Assembly: GCA_028095005.1 (NCBI GenBank)
Contig: CM051460.1
Span: forward strand, 152,391,461-152,455,460
Direction: 5' to 3'
Source: Rhynchospora pubera
Lineage: Eukaryota; Streptophyta; Magnoliopsida; Poales; Cyperaceae
DNA: 64,000 nt
The notes beneath the pieces are model-generated. The model was not told where the DNA came from and searched no databases. It worked only from the letters and a program-made list of their open reading frames with translations. Positions 37,213 through 50,795 of this stretch are shown piece by piece (position 1 is the first letter of the stretch; every line of letters begins with the position of its first letter). A program made the translations under genes and the position numbers.

Positions 37213-37801
37213 ACTAATATTTCTGTCTTTTCATTTTGTTGCTATAAATATTCGCTTTTGTTGTTGTAAGTGTGCATCTTAGAAAAAATAGGTGCATAGA
37301 AGAAAGGAGAGGCGCAGGGAAGGAGAAAAAATATGGAGAGAGAAAGGAGAGAGCACACTAGGGGAAGGGATGGAGAGGGGAGCGAAGATTGAAAATGTGT
37401 TTGGATGGAGGGTTCTGAGTGGGAAGGAAAGTGAACGGAGGTGAAATTTAGAAATTTTTCTTGTCTGGTTGGAAGGAAATAGGGAGAATAATATTTGAGG
37501 GGGGGGGGGAGGAGGTAAGTATTTTCTTCTGATGATAGTTCCCCTCCTATACAAATATTTTCTCCTCTAATTTGAGCGTGGGTAATTTTTTTCACTGAAA
37601 TAATTCATCCAAACAAGATACACGAAGAAAAGGAAAATTAATTTTCCTTCCCCTTTATTTTTTATCCCAACAAGAAATATTTAATTATTTCACTTTTGAT
37701 CCCTTCTCTTTCTTTTACTCTTTATATTTTTCTTTTCCTCCTATTCTCTACCACCGAACCGGAATGGAAGGAGAGGGATGCTACTGCATGATTTTTTTTT
37801 G
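37213..37801. repeat. fragment related to element B, low complexity
   Basis: The sequence taactaatatttctgtc through gttgttgtaagtg, followed by a purine-rich stretch (about 37,280-37,510), parallels 38,870-39,160 of element B. It looks like a partial older copy. Open frames on the minus strand are Pro/Ser/Leu-rich and are not taken as genes. Confidence 0.4.
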
Positions 37802-39202
37802 TAATTACTACTTATCATCCATCGATTCCTCATCCAAACCATCCAGACTCGGCGCTCCCTATATTTTTCCGCATCCAACCCAACAATCTGATCCGAGCGC
37901 CTTCTCCTCACCCTTTCTCTGTGCTACCTTCCATCCGTGACGAGCAAGATCTCCCGCTAGCATCTCTCCCTCTCTTCCCTCCTTTTCCTCTCTTCCTTCG
38001 TGAGTTTTTCCTCTCTTCCTCCGTTGTCTTCTCTTTTCTCCCTTCTCATTTCCTTCGTGCTCCCTTCTATCACCTCTCTATTTATTTTTTTTTCTTTTGT
38101 CACTTTCTTTTTCTTTCTTTTTCCTCCATCTATTCAATCTTATGTTATATACGGTCATTTTATTTGTTAATTCTATTCAATTTATTTGTTATATATTTTC
38201 AATTTATTTGTTATATATTTTCACTTTATTTGTATATATGTTCACTTTTTTTGCATTTAGTTCAAATTGTTAGCAATATCTGTTCAATTTATTTGTTAAA
38301 TATGTTCAATTTATTTATGTTCATTTTTTTTATGAGTTTCATTGTGTTTGTTATATATGTTGTATGTATTGTTATATCTGTTCAATTTATTGGTATTTTT
38401 GTTCATTTTATTTAGTACATCTGTTCAACTTATTTTTTATATGTGTTATATCTTTTTGCTAAAGTACACGTTGTTTGTTATATATGTTCAATTTAGTTTT
38501 TTATCTGTTCAATTTATTCGTGTTATATTTTAACTTTGTTCATGTATTTATATTCATTTTTATGTTTTGTCTGAATTCATGTTGTTTGTTATATATGTTC
38601 AATTAGTCGTTATATATGTTCAGTTACCTGTTGTATTTGTTTATTTTGTTTTTTAATTTAACCAATATTTCTCTCTTCATTTTTATTGTCGTTATATGTT
38701 CAATTAGTTGTTATATCTGTTCAGTTTATTTGTTGTATCTGTTCATTTTATTTTTTATTTAACCAATATTTGTCTCTTCTATTGTCGCATGTGTTCACTT
38801 ATATGTTCAATTAGTTATTATATCTGTTCAGTTTATTTGTTGTATCTGTTCATTTTATTTTTTTATTTAACCAATATTTGTCTCTTCGTTTTTATTGTCG
38901 TAATTGTTCATTTTGCTACTGTAAGTGGTAGGATTAAAAAAAATAACGATTTCAAGTGGCACGATTTTTTTATCAGAGAGGGAGGGGAGCAAAAAAATCC
39001 ATTAGAGAAGGAAAAGAAGAGGGGGAATGAGAGGAAAGAGGGCATGGAAGGAGATGAGAGCAGATTTGAGAGAAAAAAGGAAGGGAACGGAAAGAGGAGA
39101 AGGGGAGATCGCGGAGAGAGAGCGTGCGCGTGCAGAGAAAGGGAGGAAAAATCTATTGGATGGCGTGGATGTTTTTTTTTTGGATGATGGTTATCAGCCC
39201 TG
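37802..39202. mobile_element. composite pyrimidine / repeat / purine element B
   Basis: About 1.4 kb. The left end is taattactacttatcatcc and the right end ggatgatggttatcagccc. The right end, reverse-complemented, shares most positions with the left end of element A (9,258). Parts: a C/T-rich arm (37,895-38,115); about 0.8 kb of degenerate tandem units such as tgttcaatttatttgtta and tatatgttcaatt (38,150-38,930); and a G/A-rich arm (38,975-39,160). The C/T and G/A arms could pair. It ends only about 210 bp before the CFM3 start codon. Open frames inside are low complexity. Confidence 0.5.
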
Positions 39203-39412
39203 ATTTTTTTTTAGGACTGTTATCACATCCGCGTTATCGATGGGCATCCATAATTTATCAGATATTGGGCCGAGCCTCTTTTATAAATTATAAGATTCGC
39301 AACCCGAATTCCATACCGACAATGAGATAATGTAGTACACAACAGGCCCAACTAGAATTGGATATTTTATATTTATCTATTTTTTCGACATTTTATTCAC
39401 TAAGCTCTAAGC

Positions 39413-42400
39413 ATGATAAAACCCTCCAAAAATCCAAACACACTTCTCCCGTCTTTCTCCTCCTCTTTTTCTCTCATCTCTAAAATGCACATTTCTCCTG
39501 CATTCCATTTACACCATCCTCCTTTCTCTCTTCTCCAATCTCCTTCCAAAACCCTCCTTTTCCTCTCACACCTTTCACAAACCAGAGCTCTTCCCCATTT
39601 GCACTTAGCGCCGTTCTGTTCTTCCTCTTCTTCCTCCCAAAATTGGCTCAAAAATTGGCCCAAAACCCAGCCTCTCTCTCTTCCCAAGCGACCCCAATCA
39701 GTTGTAGACTACCGAGGCGGGTTTTCAAGTGATGATGACGAAGTTGGTACCAGTCGAAGTACTGGTAGCAGCACCATGGCGAAAATTGTGGAGAGATTGA
39801 AGAAATTTGGTTACATTGATGAGTCGCAAGAGAAAAAGGAGACGCCTTTACCCGAAAAAGGCTCGGTTGAGGATATATTTTATGCAGAGGATGGGATTCT
39901 GCCGAATTCGCGAGGTGGGTTGGGATTGGATTTGAAAGAGAAGTCAGAGGATGTGATTCTGCCGAAGGAGGTCAAGTTTCCATGGGAGCGGCGATCAGAT
40001 GAGAAGAGCTTGAAAGAGAAGGAAGAGGTATTTTGTTGTATGTATTGAAGTTATTCATGGCAACTGGATTGTATCAGTAGCTTAACTGAAGTTATACCTG
40101 TTACGATTTTGTTTAGTTATCAGTAGCAAGCATGTAATGCGTCTTCTGTTGTGTGATTTTAATAAAGGCAAGTCAGACTTTATGTGAATATATCAGAACA
40201 ATATAGCTACAGTAGAGTTTTCTTATATATGATAGATACTAGATACTGCTACCAGTGAACAGTATGAACATTATCTGGATGAGTATTTAAAATTCTAGAT
40301 TGCTAGGACTAGGACCTCTCAATGATTTTGTTTTCTATTCCCTTGTTCTCCTCCTTTTTCTGACACAGTGAAATGGAGTTAGTAATAAGTTAATAACCCT
40401 CTTTCTTCTCTTTACGAAAGCAGGCTGTGCTGCTAAATTATTATAATTATTTTATTTATTTATTATTATTATTTTTTTTTATTTATTAATATTTTTTTTT
40501 TGGGGGGGGGGGGGGGAGGGGAGGGGGTTGGGGGGGCATGGATCTACAGTTCCAACACTGGGCATTTCCAGTGTAGCAGAATTTTTATATTAAGTGAATT
40601 AAGTGGTACTAGAAAGAGTATCTGATATCCAATACTTAACTTTCTTTGTCCAATTTGTGAATATAAATAAGACCTGTCAAAATATGTATGTATTGGTAAT
40701 ATCATCCTTTTACTGACTGTTGTGTCACTGTGATCCTGTGACAGGATAGGAGGAAAAGAAGCAAGACCTTTCTAGCTGAGCTCACGTTGCCTGCTGCCGA
40801 ACTAAGAAGGTTGAGACACATGGCAATCAGAATGAAATCAAAGACAAAGATCAAAGGGGCCGGTGTGACGAAAGAGATTGTTGACACGATACATGAGAAA
40901 TGGAAAACAGATGAGGTGGTACGACTGAAGTGTGAGGGCCCATCAGCTCTCAACATGAGGCGTATTCATGAGATTCTTGAGGTGCCATGCTGATTTTTCG
41001 TTATAGTAGCATGTTACGAAATCATTTATAAGTATCATCATCTAGTATCTCTTCTGGTTTTAAACTATTTTGTTGGTAATAGTGTAGTACTGAATGGTGA
41101 ACTGGTTAGTTAGGCAGCAAACAATTTATGAGCACCATAAATCTATCCAATTGTCCTATCAATATCGACTATTGAGTGCATTGCACTGTTTTACTGCTGG
41201 TACCTATCTGGATGCTTATTCTGTTTTATTAATAAGATGTACTTAAAGTCAACATAATGTAGATGCACAATTGCAGAATTAACCAAATTCATATAGAATG
41301 GAAGAAATTAGCAATAACCAATGCAAATGTAAAGCAGAAATGTAGCAGTGAAAAATATGAAGGAAGATTAATCTTTCGATTATGTATTTCTATGCACTAA
41401 ATTAACTATAGTTTGATAAAATATAGAGAAAAACTGGTGGGCTTGTAATATGGCGATCTGGCACCTCAATTTCTCTATATCGGGGTGTCAGCTACGAGAC
41501 TCCAAAAAAGGAAAAGATACTGTACCAAGAAAAGCCCAAAAGTTTAGGCACTCCTCAGGATGTCAGCAGGGAAAAAAGTGAAAATGAATCGGAGCCAAAG
41601 ATTAAGGAGCCAACGATTAAGTATGAAAGTGAAATCGACAAGCTATTGGATGAGCTTGGACCGAGATATACTGACTGGCCTGGATCTGACCCATTGCCGG
41701 TGGATGCAGATCTGTTACCAGGTGTGGTACCTGGACACAAGCCGCCTTTACGAATCATGCCATATGGTGTCAAGCCCTTTCTTGGTATGAGGGATAGCAC
41801 TGCTTTGAAGAGGCTAGCGAGGACATTGCCTCCCCATTTTGCACTTGGTAGGTTGCTATAGACTTGCAAATTACATTTTGACGATGTAACAACTAGCATC
41901 AAACTTGTTTTAACGCCACATTTCGTGCATCTAAAGGTCGATGCCTTTAGGTTAGTGAAGCCAAATTGACAGTGACAATGTGGATAACATGTTAAATTGA
42001 AAAATCTCAGCCTCTCATTTTCTAGCATTATAGTTTCTTTATAGCAAGCTCAAATTGAACTAATGCTAAGAGATTGGCTTTCATAACTTTAGTTGAATTA
42101 CAACGAAGAGGTTCCAGATAATTTGGTCATTTTGGTTGGTTTTACCTTGGTCACAGATTAATTATTTTACCAGTTATTATATGTTTAACTTATATTTTTT
42201 CCTTTTAATTTGTAGGGAGAAGTAGGCAGCTTGAAGGCTTAGCAGCAGCTATGATAAGGTTATGGGAGAAAAGTAGCATTGCAAAGGTTGCTTTGAAACG
42301 AGGTGTACAACTCACCACTAGTGAAAGAATGGCGGAGGATATAAAGGTAAATTTACTAAGAAAAAGACTCAAGAGGAATAAATTGACCATTTACATTTGG

Positions 42401-45400
42401 TAAGTAATATGCTGACAACCAAACTTATTTTACGACCAGGAGAACTAAAGTTATAGATGTGTTCTTTTCATTTACATATACTGTGTATTATATATGGCAT
42501 TTAATTTTAGAATTGTTTGGAACTCGTCAACTAATATGAGCCGTCATTTTTTTCAAATCACTCGATTGATGACTGCTTGATTTCCAAAATTGGATATTTT
42601 GTTTGAATATTGTATACATGTCTTATCAAAATTATAGGATTGTGTCTTCAATTTTACTATTTTGATTTCGAGAAGGTTTGTATTGGTTTACATTAGTGTC
42701 AATAACTCAATATAAATTTGTTGTCAATATAGCATATACTTTTAAGTGTTGGTTCATAGTATGAATAAATATAGCACAGTACATGCATCTGTAAGTATGC
42801 TAAATTATCTCAGCAGAGTTACAAAATTTTAATTGTTTGACCCCAGAAACTTACCGGTGGGATGATTCTCTCACGTAACAAGGACTTTATTGTTTTTTAC
42901 CGTGGCAAAGATTTCCTCTCCTCTGAACTAACCGAGGCATTGCTAGAGAGAGAGAGACTAGCAAAAGCTTTTCAAGACGAGGAGGAACAAGCACGCTTAA
43001 GAGCTGCCTCCTCTATCTCCAGTGGTACCTGTGCAGATTCTGGACCCAGTGGTACTGGTACTTTAGAGGAAACCCTTGAGGCCAATTCAAAGTATGGTAA
43101 TAAACTTGATGAAGAGCATGAATCAATGATGAGAAGGGAGGTGGAGCGGGCTAAGCATGCTGACCTTGTCAGAAAGCTTGAGAGGAAGCTCTATCTGGTA
43201 AATTATATTTTGATAATCTGTTACAGCATGGAATTGCAAAGCATCAATTTTTAACTATTAACTTGAGAACGAGGTTCCTCAGTAGCCTTGAACTTCCTGA
43301 GTGTTACATTACATAGTTAATATAGTGGTTAATTATGAGATGATGGCAACATATTTCGTAATATAATAGTAAAGCCCTATTTAAAAAAATCCATTGGTTC
43401 GTTGCTTTAGGTTTTGATCCATGATTGTTCAAACCTAATAGATAAAAGCATCAATTTTAACAATATATATAGATCATTGTAATTTTAAGTCATTGCTGCC
43501 TTTAAGTTGTATTTCTGTTTGTTAGTTCATATAAATTAAACTGGAAGCTTCAAAAGGCTAATGGTTTGTTTTAGTTCCTATAACAACTGGTTTTATAATT
43601 TCTGAAAAGTTCTTCTTTTGCATGTCTTGATAATGCAGCACTTTTTTTGACAAAATTCTTTATTTACCTTTTCCGTTAGGTAAATAATGTGGTTTAGTTT
43701 AATATCTTGGCGAAATTTCATTTGCGACCTTTGTATATATGATAGAGATTGAAAAAAAGCACCTTTTGTGCCCCTTACCTGCAAATGTTCCTTACAGCTG
43801 TGTAATTCTCTTGTTTTTTGAGAGGAAATATATGAGATAAATCTTTTTACTTGGGGTATAGATGAGATATTTTTACTTTTCTAAAAATTTGTGAAAGTTT
43901 GTCTTGTTAGTTTATTCTCTTTGCATCTCTCGTTGGTATAACTAAAGCCACATTCTCTAGATATAATTTTCTGCTCTAGCTGTACACTAAAATTAATCAT
44001 ATTAAATTCCTATCTCTCATTCTTCTATGAACAAAAAAGGCTGAAAGGAAGATAAGTGGTGCAGAGAGAGCATTAGCAAAAGTTGAAGAGAATTTGAAGC
44101 CAACTATACCTGACAAAGAGCCAGAGACAATAACAGATGAGGAACGGTACATGTTCCGCAAGCTCGGTTTGAGGATGAAGGCATATTTGCTGCTTGGTAT
44201 CTTTTTATTCTTTTATTTTCTTTTATCTTGGCTAATTTAAGATTTCAAGTGCCATACTGTAGTAATTAATGGTTAGGTCTTGTACAATTATCTAAGAAAT
44301 CTCAGATATTTACATGACAGTAAAACATTCAGTCTTTTGCAGATGATTGAAGTATTTATGAGGCACTGGTTGTAAGTTGTAAAGGAAAAAAAAAGAAAGA
44401 GAGCAAACGGTCAGATGATCCAAGTCTGTTAAGTGTCTGTTTTACGAGAAATGGCAAATTGCTGTTGTTATATTCACATTACCAAAAGTTACTTTCCAGC
44501 CATTCAAAACATGAGAACTGTTATATTTTTAGTAGCAGCAAAATATTGGATATGATTTGCAAATAGTCTATTTAGTCTTAGGTTTCAGCTGTAAAAAGGA
44601 TATATTAAAAAAAGGAGCGGGGTGTTTAACAGTACCAAGTGTAATTACATAGTTGCCATAATATACTAAATATGAGCTGCACCAGGCAGGAGAGGGGTGT
44701 TTGATGGTACAGTGGAGAACATGCACCTGCATTGGAAGTACCGTGAGCTGGTCAAAGTTCTTATCAAGTCGAAGAATTTTAAAGAGGTCAGAGGTATAGC
44801 CTTGTCTCTCGAGGCTGAAAGCGGTGGCATTCTGGTATCGGTCGACAAGGTCTCCAAGGGGTTTGCGATCATTGTGTTCCGGGGCAAGTCATACCACCGG
44901 CCTGCTAACTTGAGACCCAAGAATCTTTTGACGAAAAGAAAGGCTCTTGCACGATCTATTGAGCTGCAACGGCGTGAGGTTAGTATTTTTACTTCTGAGT
45001 TCGGACACCGCCAGACCATTAAGGCAGCAACAGGTCATATGGTCGGGTTATTTTTTGGTCAGTTTTAGTTTCGTTGGGTAAAGAAGCCTTTCTGCTCTCT
45101 GTGTTCTTTCCCACTCTGACCTGGCATATGAAAAACAGGTGAAATAAAGTTGCTTTGGGTTTTTGGTCAAATCAGGTTTCAGGCAATTTGGAGTTCAGGT
45201 CAATTGTTGGTATGTGGTTGCTTAGATAAGATCATTGGTTATGTCTGGTATGGGTTGAATCAAAATCATGTTCAGTTTTTGATTCATGTTCTATGAATAT
45301 CCAAGAAGAAGTTGTTTGCGGGTTAGCTGTTCATTCTTTCAGCTCAATTAAGTTGTCTTTGATGTCAGGTTGGGTCAAATTTGGGTGTTTAGGTTGTTTG

Positions 45401-46392
45401 AGACTACTCAGGGTTCATTTTGGACCTGGTTGTGAATCAGTGAGTTGTGAGTTGCTTCAGCTCAGGACTCAAAGACACCTAAAAAGTTTTGTAGTTGCAA
45501 TGAGGTATACTTGCTGGTTCACATGGATTTTATACCTCAATTCCAGTATTTGATGATTCTCTACCATAAACTGGCTTCATAGGCATGGAAAAAAAGGAAA
45601 AATACAACCAAAAGAGAAAATTATGAATCCAAAATGTTGACCAGAAACTGAACGATTAGAGCTTTATTGTAATATTTTTGCTTTTTGTTTCCTCATGTCA
45701 GGCACTTAATCGGCATATTTCTAAGTTAAACAGAAGAGTGGAGCAGCTAAAATCTGAACTGGTAATTATCACTTACACTTTCTTTGAACTGTATTCAAAT
45801 ATTTTGTTTGAAGTATTGACGTTGCTTGATATCTGATTTTCCAAATTTCAGGATCAAATGGAAATGGTAAAAGATACAGGAGATGAGGATTTATATACAA
45901 AGCTTGACTCTGCTTATTCCACTGAAGATGATAGCTCAGAGGTAATTGTTCCAGACATATAATATTGAATGTAGAACCCTAACTTAATTGGAAAATAATA
46001 GAAGAATTAAATTAGAAAAAGATAAATGAAAAATAAATTAGTGAGAAATTATTGAAACTAATGATGCCTCTTTATCTTGCATATCCCTTTAGGATAATGA
46101 CGACACAGCTTATCTTGAAGGTTTGAATGGTGATGAAGTTGGCAAAGATGATGGAGGGGAGATCGGTGATGATGACGTGGATGATGGTGACATAGATGAT
46201 GATGTTGTTGTCAATGATCTCAGTAACCATGATGAGGATGATGGTTATGACGAGGATAGCACTGATCGCGAGTTGGATGATGAGGATGATAGTTACAATG
46301 AGAATCGCCCAGATAGCTCATTTCCCTCTTTAAATGTATCTGAAAATTTAATGCATGAGCAAACTGAACCTTCCAGTGTTACAATTAGTTAA
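39413..46392 (+). CDS. CFM3: CRM-domain group II intron splicing factor, CFM3-like
   Basis: Ten exons: 39413-40027, 40745-40981, 41427-41847, 42216-42346, 42847-43197, 44040-44196, 44686-44978, 45702-45761, 45852-45941 and 46093-46392. All are GT-AG with consistent phases, giving 884 aa. The Ser/Leu-rich N-terminus (about 1-75) looks like an organelle transit peptide. Three CRM RNA-binding domains follow: about 216-308 (LTLPAAELRRLRHMAI, KGAGVTKEIVDTIHEKW, GLVIWRSGTSISLYRG), about 380-492 (LGRSRQLEGLAAAMIRLWEK, MILSRNKDFIVFYRGKDFL) and about 618-715 (LGRRGVFDGTVENMHLHWKY, KGFAIIVFRGKSYHRP). The second lacks the last Gly of the GxxG motif. A long Asp/Glu-rich tail (756-884) ends the protein. 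CFM3 proteins aid splicing of chloroplast (and mitochondrial) group II introns. A downstream ATG at 39,485 is an alternative start. The exon 7 acceptor is placed at 44,686 (caccag|GC) because only that keeps frame. Confidence 0.92.
40440..40535 (+). repeat. (TTA)n and long poly-G tract in CFM3 intron 1
   Basis: TTA/ATT-rich stretch followed by a run of about 15 Gs and further G-rich sequence (ggggagggggttgggg), inside the first intron of CFM3. It could form G-quadruplex on the coding strand. Confidence 0.85.
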
Positions 46393-47545
46393 TTGTTCAT
46401 GTAAAATTGATCTGCTACGTTGTTGTTAAAGTAAGTTTATATAGTTCTGTAATTTTTTTGTTATTAAATAAGTCAAGAGCAAAGTGGAGTTCCAAAGATA
46501 GCTAGTAATGTTTCCATTATTACATGGCTTTTACTATTAAATAATACGTTGAACGTGATGGAATTTTAACTGGCGACCAGCAAACATAACCCTCTATTGT
46601 TTATGCTTATCTTATCGTTGATGTAAAATCCGCTAGTGAGTTACCGTCTTACCGATCCCTGGAGATACCTTGTATATTAAGGCAGTTATAAACTTTAGTA
46701 AATTACTCTTGTTACATGTTAGATCTTACTATCACATCAACTATCATGTGACTTACCAATGGGTTTTTCATAAGGGAATTATCTGTTAAATGTAGCGGAC
46801 TAGTTGGATTAGTGAAAGTACTCGACAGGGTGATTCCCTCGTGACCAGAAATCAGTTTTAACTTATTGTCGGTTGAACTCTGTTTTGTGAGTAAATTGTT
46901 GCAAGTGGTCTTAAAACGCATCCTCCTAACATTTCATTCAATATTGTTTCTTTATCGTTTTGACACTCGTTGATTTATACACAATTTTGTTGAACTTCTT
47001 ACTGGTAACCGAATGATAAATGCACTTCAAGACGAGTTCAAAAACAAACGATCTTCATATTTGTTCTGATCTTATACAAAACAAAGTAACAAATTTAAAA
47101 ATTTGAAACATAATACATCTCTCTAAAAATAGATCAAATTTAACAATTCAAATCCTTCCATTGACTTAGCTTGTTGGAACCAAACTAATGCCGATTTCGT
47201 ATCCACAAAAAAGTTTCAAACCTCTGGCCACCATTGTCAATATTCGTTCCTTTATTCTTCTTATGACCTTGCATACTATAATATAAAGAAATTTTTTTAA
47301 AGGAGAGTACATTCTTGGTTTCATCTAGAAGGAATAGATTCAAATCAGTGTGAAACATATAACTAAGATTCTGGGGGGTTGAGATCCCTTGACAAGATAA
47401 AATAGGCGCACAATAAATTCAAACCCTCTGTTTATTACTAAAATTAACATTCTTAATTATGGTCCAATCTCTTAACTGCAAATTAAATTATAGCCATCCA
47501 ACCAGTCAGATCTCTAATTAAGCAAACCTCAGGATGCGACGAAGC
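46393..47545. other. intergenic between CFM3 and Alba genes
   Basis: Holds the CFM3 3' untranslated region and the Alba upstream region. No further gene is supported. Confidence 0.5.
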
Positions 47546-47547
47546 TC

Positions 47548-47554
47548 TATAAAA
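47548..47554 (+). promoter_or_regulatory. TATA box of the Alba gene
   Basis: tataaaa lies 42 bp before the Alba start codon, so the leader must be very short (about 10-15 bases after a start near 47,580). It is preceded by gaagctc and followed by a GA-rich leader. Confidence 0.5.
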
Positions 47555-47595
47555 TGCATAGAACTTGATATAGAGAGAGAACATCTAGAGAGATC

Positions 47596-49344
47596 ATGGA
47601 AGCTTCAGAACAAAAGGTCGCGGAGGTGGTCGAGAAAAATGTAGTGACGGTGGCAACACAGCAGCAACCATCAGAGAAGAAGAGTAACATAATTCAAGTC
47701 TCATCCAACAAAAGACCTCTCTATTTCTATGTCAATCTAGCCAAGGTATGTATTCTCACCACCTTAATTTATTTCTTATAAATTTCCTCAGAGCAACATG
47801 TTTATCTCTGATTATATTTCAATGCTTGAACTTCATTTAACTACTTCAACGGCCTTTGGATTTCGAAAACCAAGACTCTAGTCAAAGCATTAATTGAACA
47901 AAGTTTTTCAAAGAGCTATTTATAGTTTACGCTTGTCAGAAGAATTTTCTTGAGTTGGTATAGTATGCTAATCCTTGACCCCATGGTGGTACTGGTGATG
48001 TTAGACATTCTATATGACCTAAGGTGCAAATCTTTAGATAAGCACCACCCCAAAAATTTTCACAAATGCGAAGGACCCCAATCTCACATTGATTAGTTGT
48101 TTGATTTGAGGGGAAAATACACTTGCTGAAATGAGCTTTTTGAGCCTAATAACATACTAAATTTAAATTTGTTTTTTGTGTGTTCTTTCAGAGGCACATG
48201 CAAAACTACAATGAGGTCGAGCTATCAGCTCTTGGCATGGGTAACTTTTGCTTATGTCTATTAACTGTATCATTTATTTTCAATCTACTGCATTCTCTCA
48301 AAATAAGGATTTTTGTTTGAATTTTGCTCTAAATCACCAGCTTGAAATAAGAAAAAAGATGTTAGAATTTATTTCAGCTGTTTATTAACCAAGGGCAATA
48401 TGGAAAATTAAATAAATTCAGTTTTATATTTTTTTTATGGCAAACCTTTATTAAGTTTACATATACTCTTCGATATAGTTTTTCCGTATAATATAAGATG
48501 TCCTATATTCTCTCTGCTAATTCCATAAATCTTCAAACAACTATTCTAAAGATACCTTTTGTAGGAAATACTTTAATGCCTCTGACATTTAACTTTTTAA
48601 TTAAATTATGACCTTCCGATGGAGACGACCATTAAAAGGTCTACTATTACGAAGTGAGCTCTAACTAAAATAAAAATTAGCTATTGGCAATAAGCTAGCT
48701 CTTCATAACACATGAAACATTATTAAATAATTTGGCTTAATTAATTGAAACAAAAATTTTTATTGCTAATGTACAATATTTCCTCATAGCAATTAGATTT
48801 TTCCTTCAATTTTGACTGTTTCATATTTCAGCTATTGGCACAGTAGTGACGGTTGCTGAGATCCTGAAGAATAATGGCCTTGCTACAGAGAAAAGTATAA
48901 ATTTAAAATCTGAAACTAAAGAAAAATACCAAAACATAATCAAGCTTATCATGAAGTTTGCTAAGTAAATTATCTTCTTCTTAAATTTTTAGGGATTCAG
49001 ATGTCAACTGTAGGCATGAAAGATCAAGCGAAAGGAGGCAAGCTCGTACGAAAAGCAAAGGTACATTAGGAATTTATGCTTTAAAAAGGACTTCCATACT
49101 GTGAAATACCAGATTTGAATCCAACCAGTATGGAGATTCTCCTGTACCAAATCAATGTGGTATAAATAACAACAAAAGATTTGTATTTCGTAATTTCATT
49201 CCATTTATTTATTTTATTGTTGAATTTCAGATTGAGATCACACTAGGTAAGTCAGAAGGTTTTGACAAACTAGTGTCCCCAAAGAAAAAAGATCAGAACA
49301 AGGTAGAGATGGAGGCGCCTAATCACGTTGAAGTTAATGCTTGA
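47596..49344 (+). CDS. Alba-family DNA/RNA-binding protein
   Basis: Five exons, 47596-47745, 48192-48240, 48832-48894, 48993-49060 and 49231-49344, with consistent phases, give 147 aa. Residues 1-32 are a variable Glu/Gln/Val-rich leader. The Alba fold follows: SSNKRPLYFYVNLAKRHMQ, YNEVELSALGMAIGTVVTVA, EILKNNGLATEKRIQMSTV and KAKIEITLGKSEGFDKL. The C-terminal 25 residues are Lys/Glu-rich and there is no RGG repeat region, so it is the short plant type. Alba proteins bind RNA and DNA in nucleus and cytoplasm; plant members are linked to R-loop binding and mRNA stability. The specific role here is unknown. The start is the first ATG after the TATA box and gives a full-length family protein. 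Confidence 0.9.
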
Positions 49345-49770
49345 TTGAGCTTTGCTTGGAATTACTAGCTTTGTACTATTATGCTTTCTATAAAAAAAAA
49401 TCATTTTTGGCATCCCATAGAGATGCAGAGTTTAAATTACTACTCGTATAATTTGCGGTATCTACTGATCCAACTTTGACATTTCAAAGTTTATTCTTTT
49501 GTAATAGCAACTTTTTTTAATGATATAGGATTTAGATTTTACAGCAGTCTTCTTTGAAGAGAATTAGGTGTTCATGTTGTAATCTACAACCTAAGTTAAA
49601 ATCTGTGTGGAGTCGTGGACAAATACTTGGTACAAAACTGGACATGAATTCGGAGGCCCGGTTTAGTTTACAGGCTTCTATTTTGGTTGTGGGCCTAAAT
49701 GCTCCTTTAATCCATGACATAATAAAGCAAACCAGTTAAATCCCTTCTAAGTTCTTTATTTTTTTATCAA
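49345..49770. other. Alba 3' region, no further gene
   Basis: Alba 3' untranslated region and short spacer. Open frames of about 60 codons on both strands are not supported. Confidence 0.45.
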
Positions 49771-50795
49771 TAATGATAATGATAAGTGCCATCGTTTTTT
49801 TTACCATCGCGCGCTATCGTGCTGAAGAAAAAAGAAAAATCGCACGTCTCTCATCATCGCATCTCTTCCGATCTCCTTTCCTTCACTCTCGACTCTATCC
49901 TTCCTTCTGTCCCCTCCATCTTCTTCTGTGTCCCCCTTCTATCTCCTTCTTTTCTCTCCCCTCCATCTCCTTTCCTTCACTTCCGTCTCTCTCCTTCCTT
50001 CTGTCCCATCCATCTCCTTCCATATCCCTTCCCTCTCCTTCTTTTCTCTCCCCTCCATCTCCTTTCTCTGTCTCCATGTAAACTCTGGCGTTTAAATTTA
50101 ACCATATTTACTCTGATGTGTTATTAATGTGAACATATATAATAAATAAAATAAACACAAAAGACAAACAAAGTGAACATATACAGCAACAACGTAAAAC
50201 ACATATAAAATGATTAAACAAATAAAGTGAACACTTATAATAACTAAATTGAACATATAGAATAAACAAATTAAATATATAGAACATCATAAGCTGATAT
50301 AATAAAATATAAATTATCAAGATGAACATATATAGCAAATAAAATGAACACAAAAACAAACAAAGTGAACATTTACAGCAACAACGTAATCACACGCATA
50401 AAATGATTAGATTAAAACAAATAAAGTGAACACTTATAATAACTAAATTGAACATATAGAACATCATAAAACTGATATAATAAAATAAATTGAACATTTA
50501 TAATAACAAAAATGAGCATATACAAATAAACAAAATGAACATATAAGAAAATAAAGAAAACACATAAGATAAAGAAGGGAGGGATAAAGGGAGGGGGGGA
50601 AGGATGCTCCCAAAGAGAGAGAGGATGAAGGGAAACGACGCACTGGGTGGGGGTCGTGCGGAAAGGCAGAGGAAAAGAGAGGAAAAAGATAGTGCAGGGG
50701 TCCACTGTCAGAAGAGAGCGTTGAATCATGAGGGCAGCGCTTCACTTGCGACGCGCGATGGCAGCGATGGTAGAATGAGAGATGACAGTAATCAA
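49771..50795. mobile_element. composite pyrimidine / repeat / purine element C
   Basis: The ends carry gataagtgccatcg and accatcgcgcgctatcg on the left, answered by gcgcgatggcagcgatggta and gatgacagtaatc on the right (imperfect inverted repeat). Parts: a C/T-rich arm (49,845-50,075); an AT-rich block of degenerate units like tgaacatatataat and aaacaaagtgaacat (50,110-50,570), which is the reverse complement of element B's repeat type; and a G/A-rich arm (50,575-50,720). Low-complexity open frames only. Confidence 0.5.

Noticed and set aside
37921..38415. Open frame of 164 codons inside element B
   Set aside because: Translation of C/T-rich and ttcaatttattt-type repeats; the product is Phe/Ile/Leu/Tyr low complexity with no recognisable domain.
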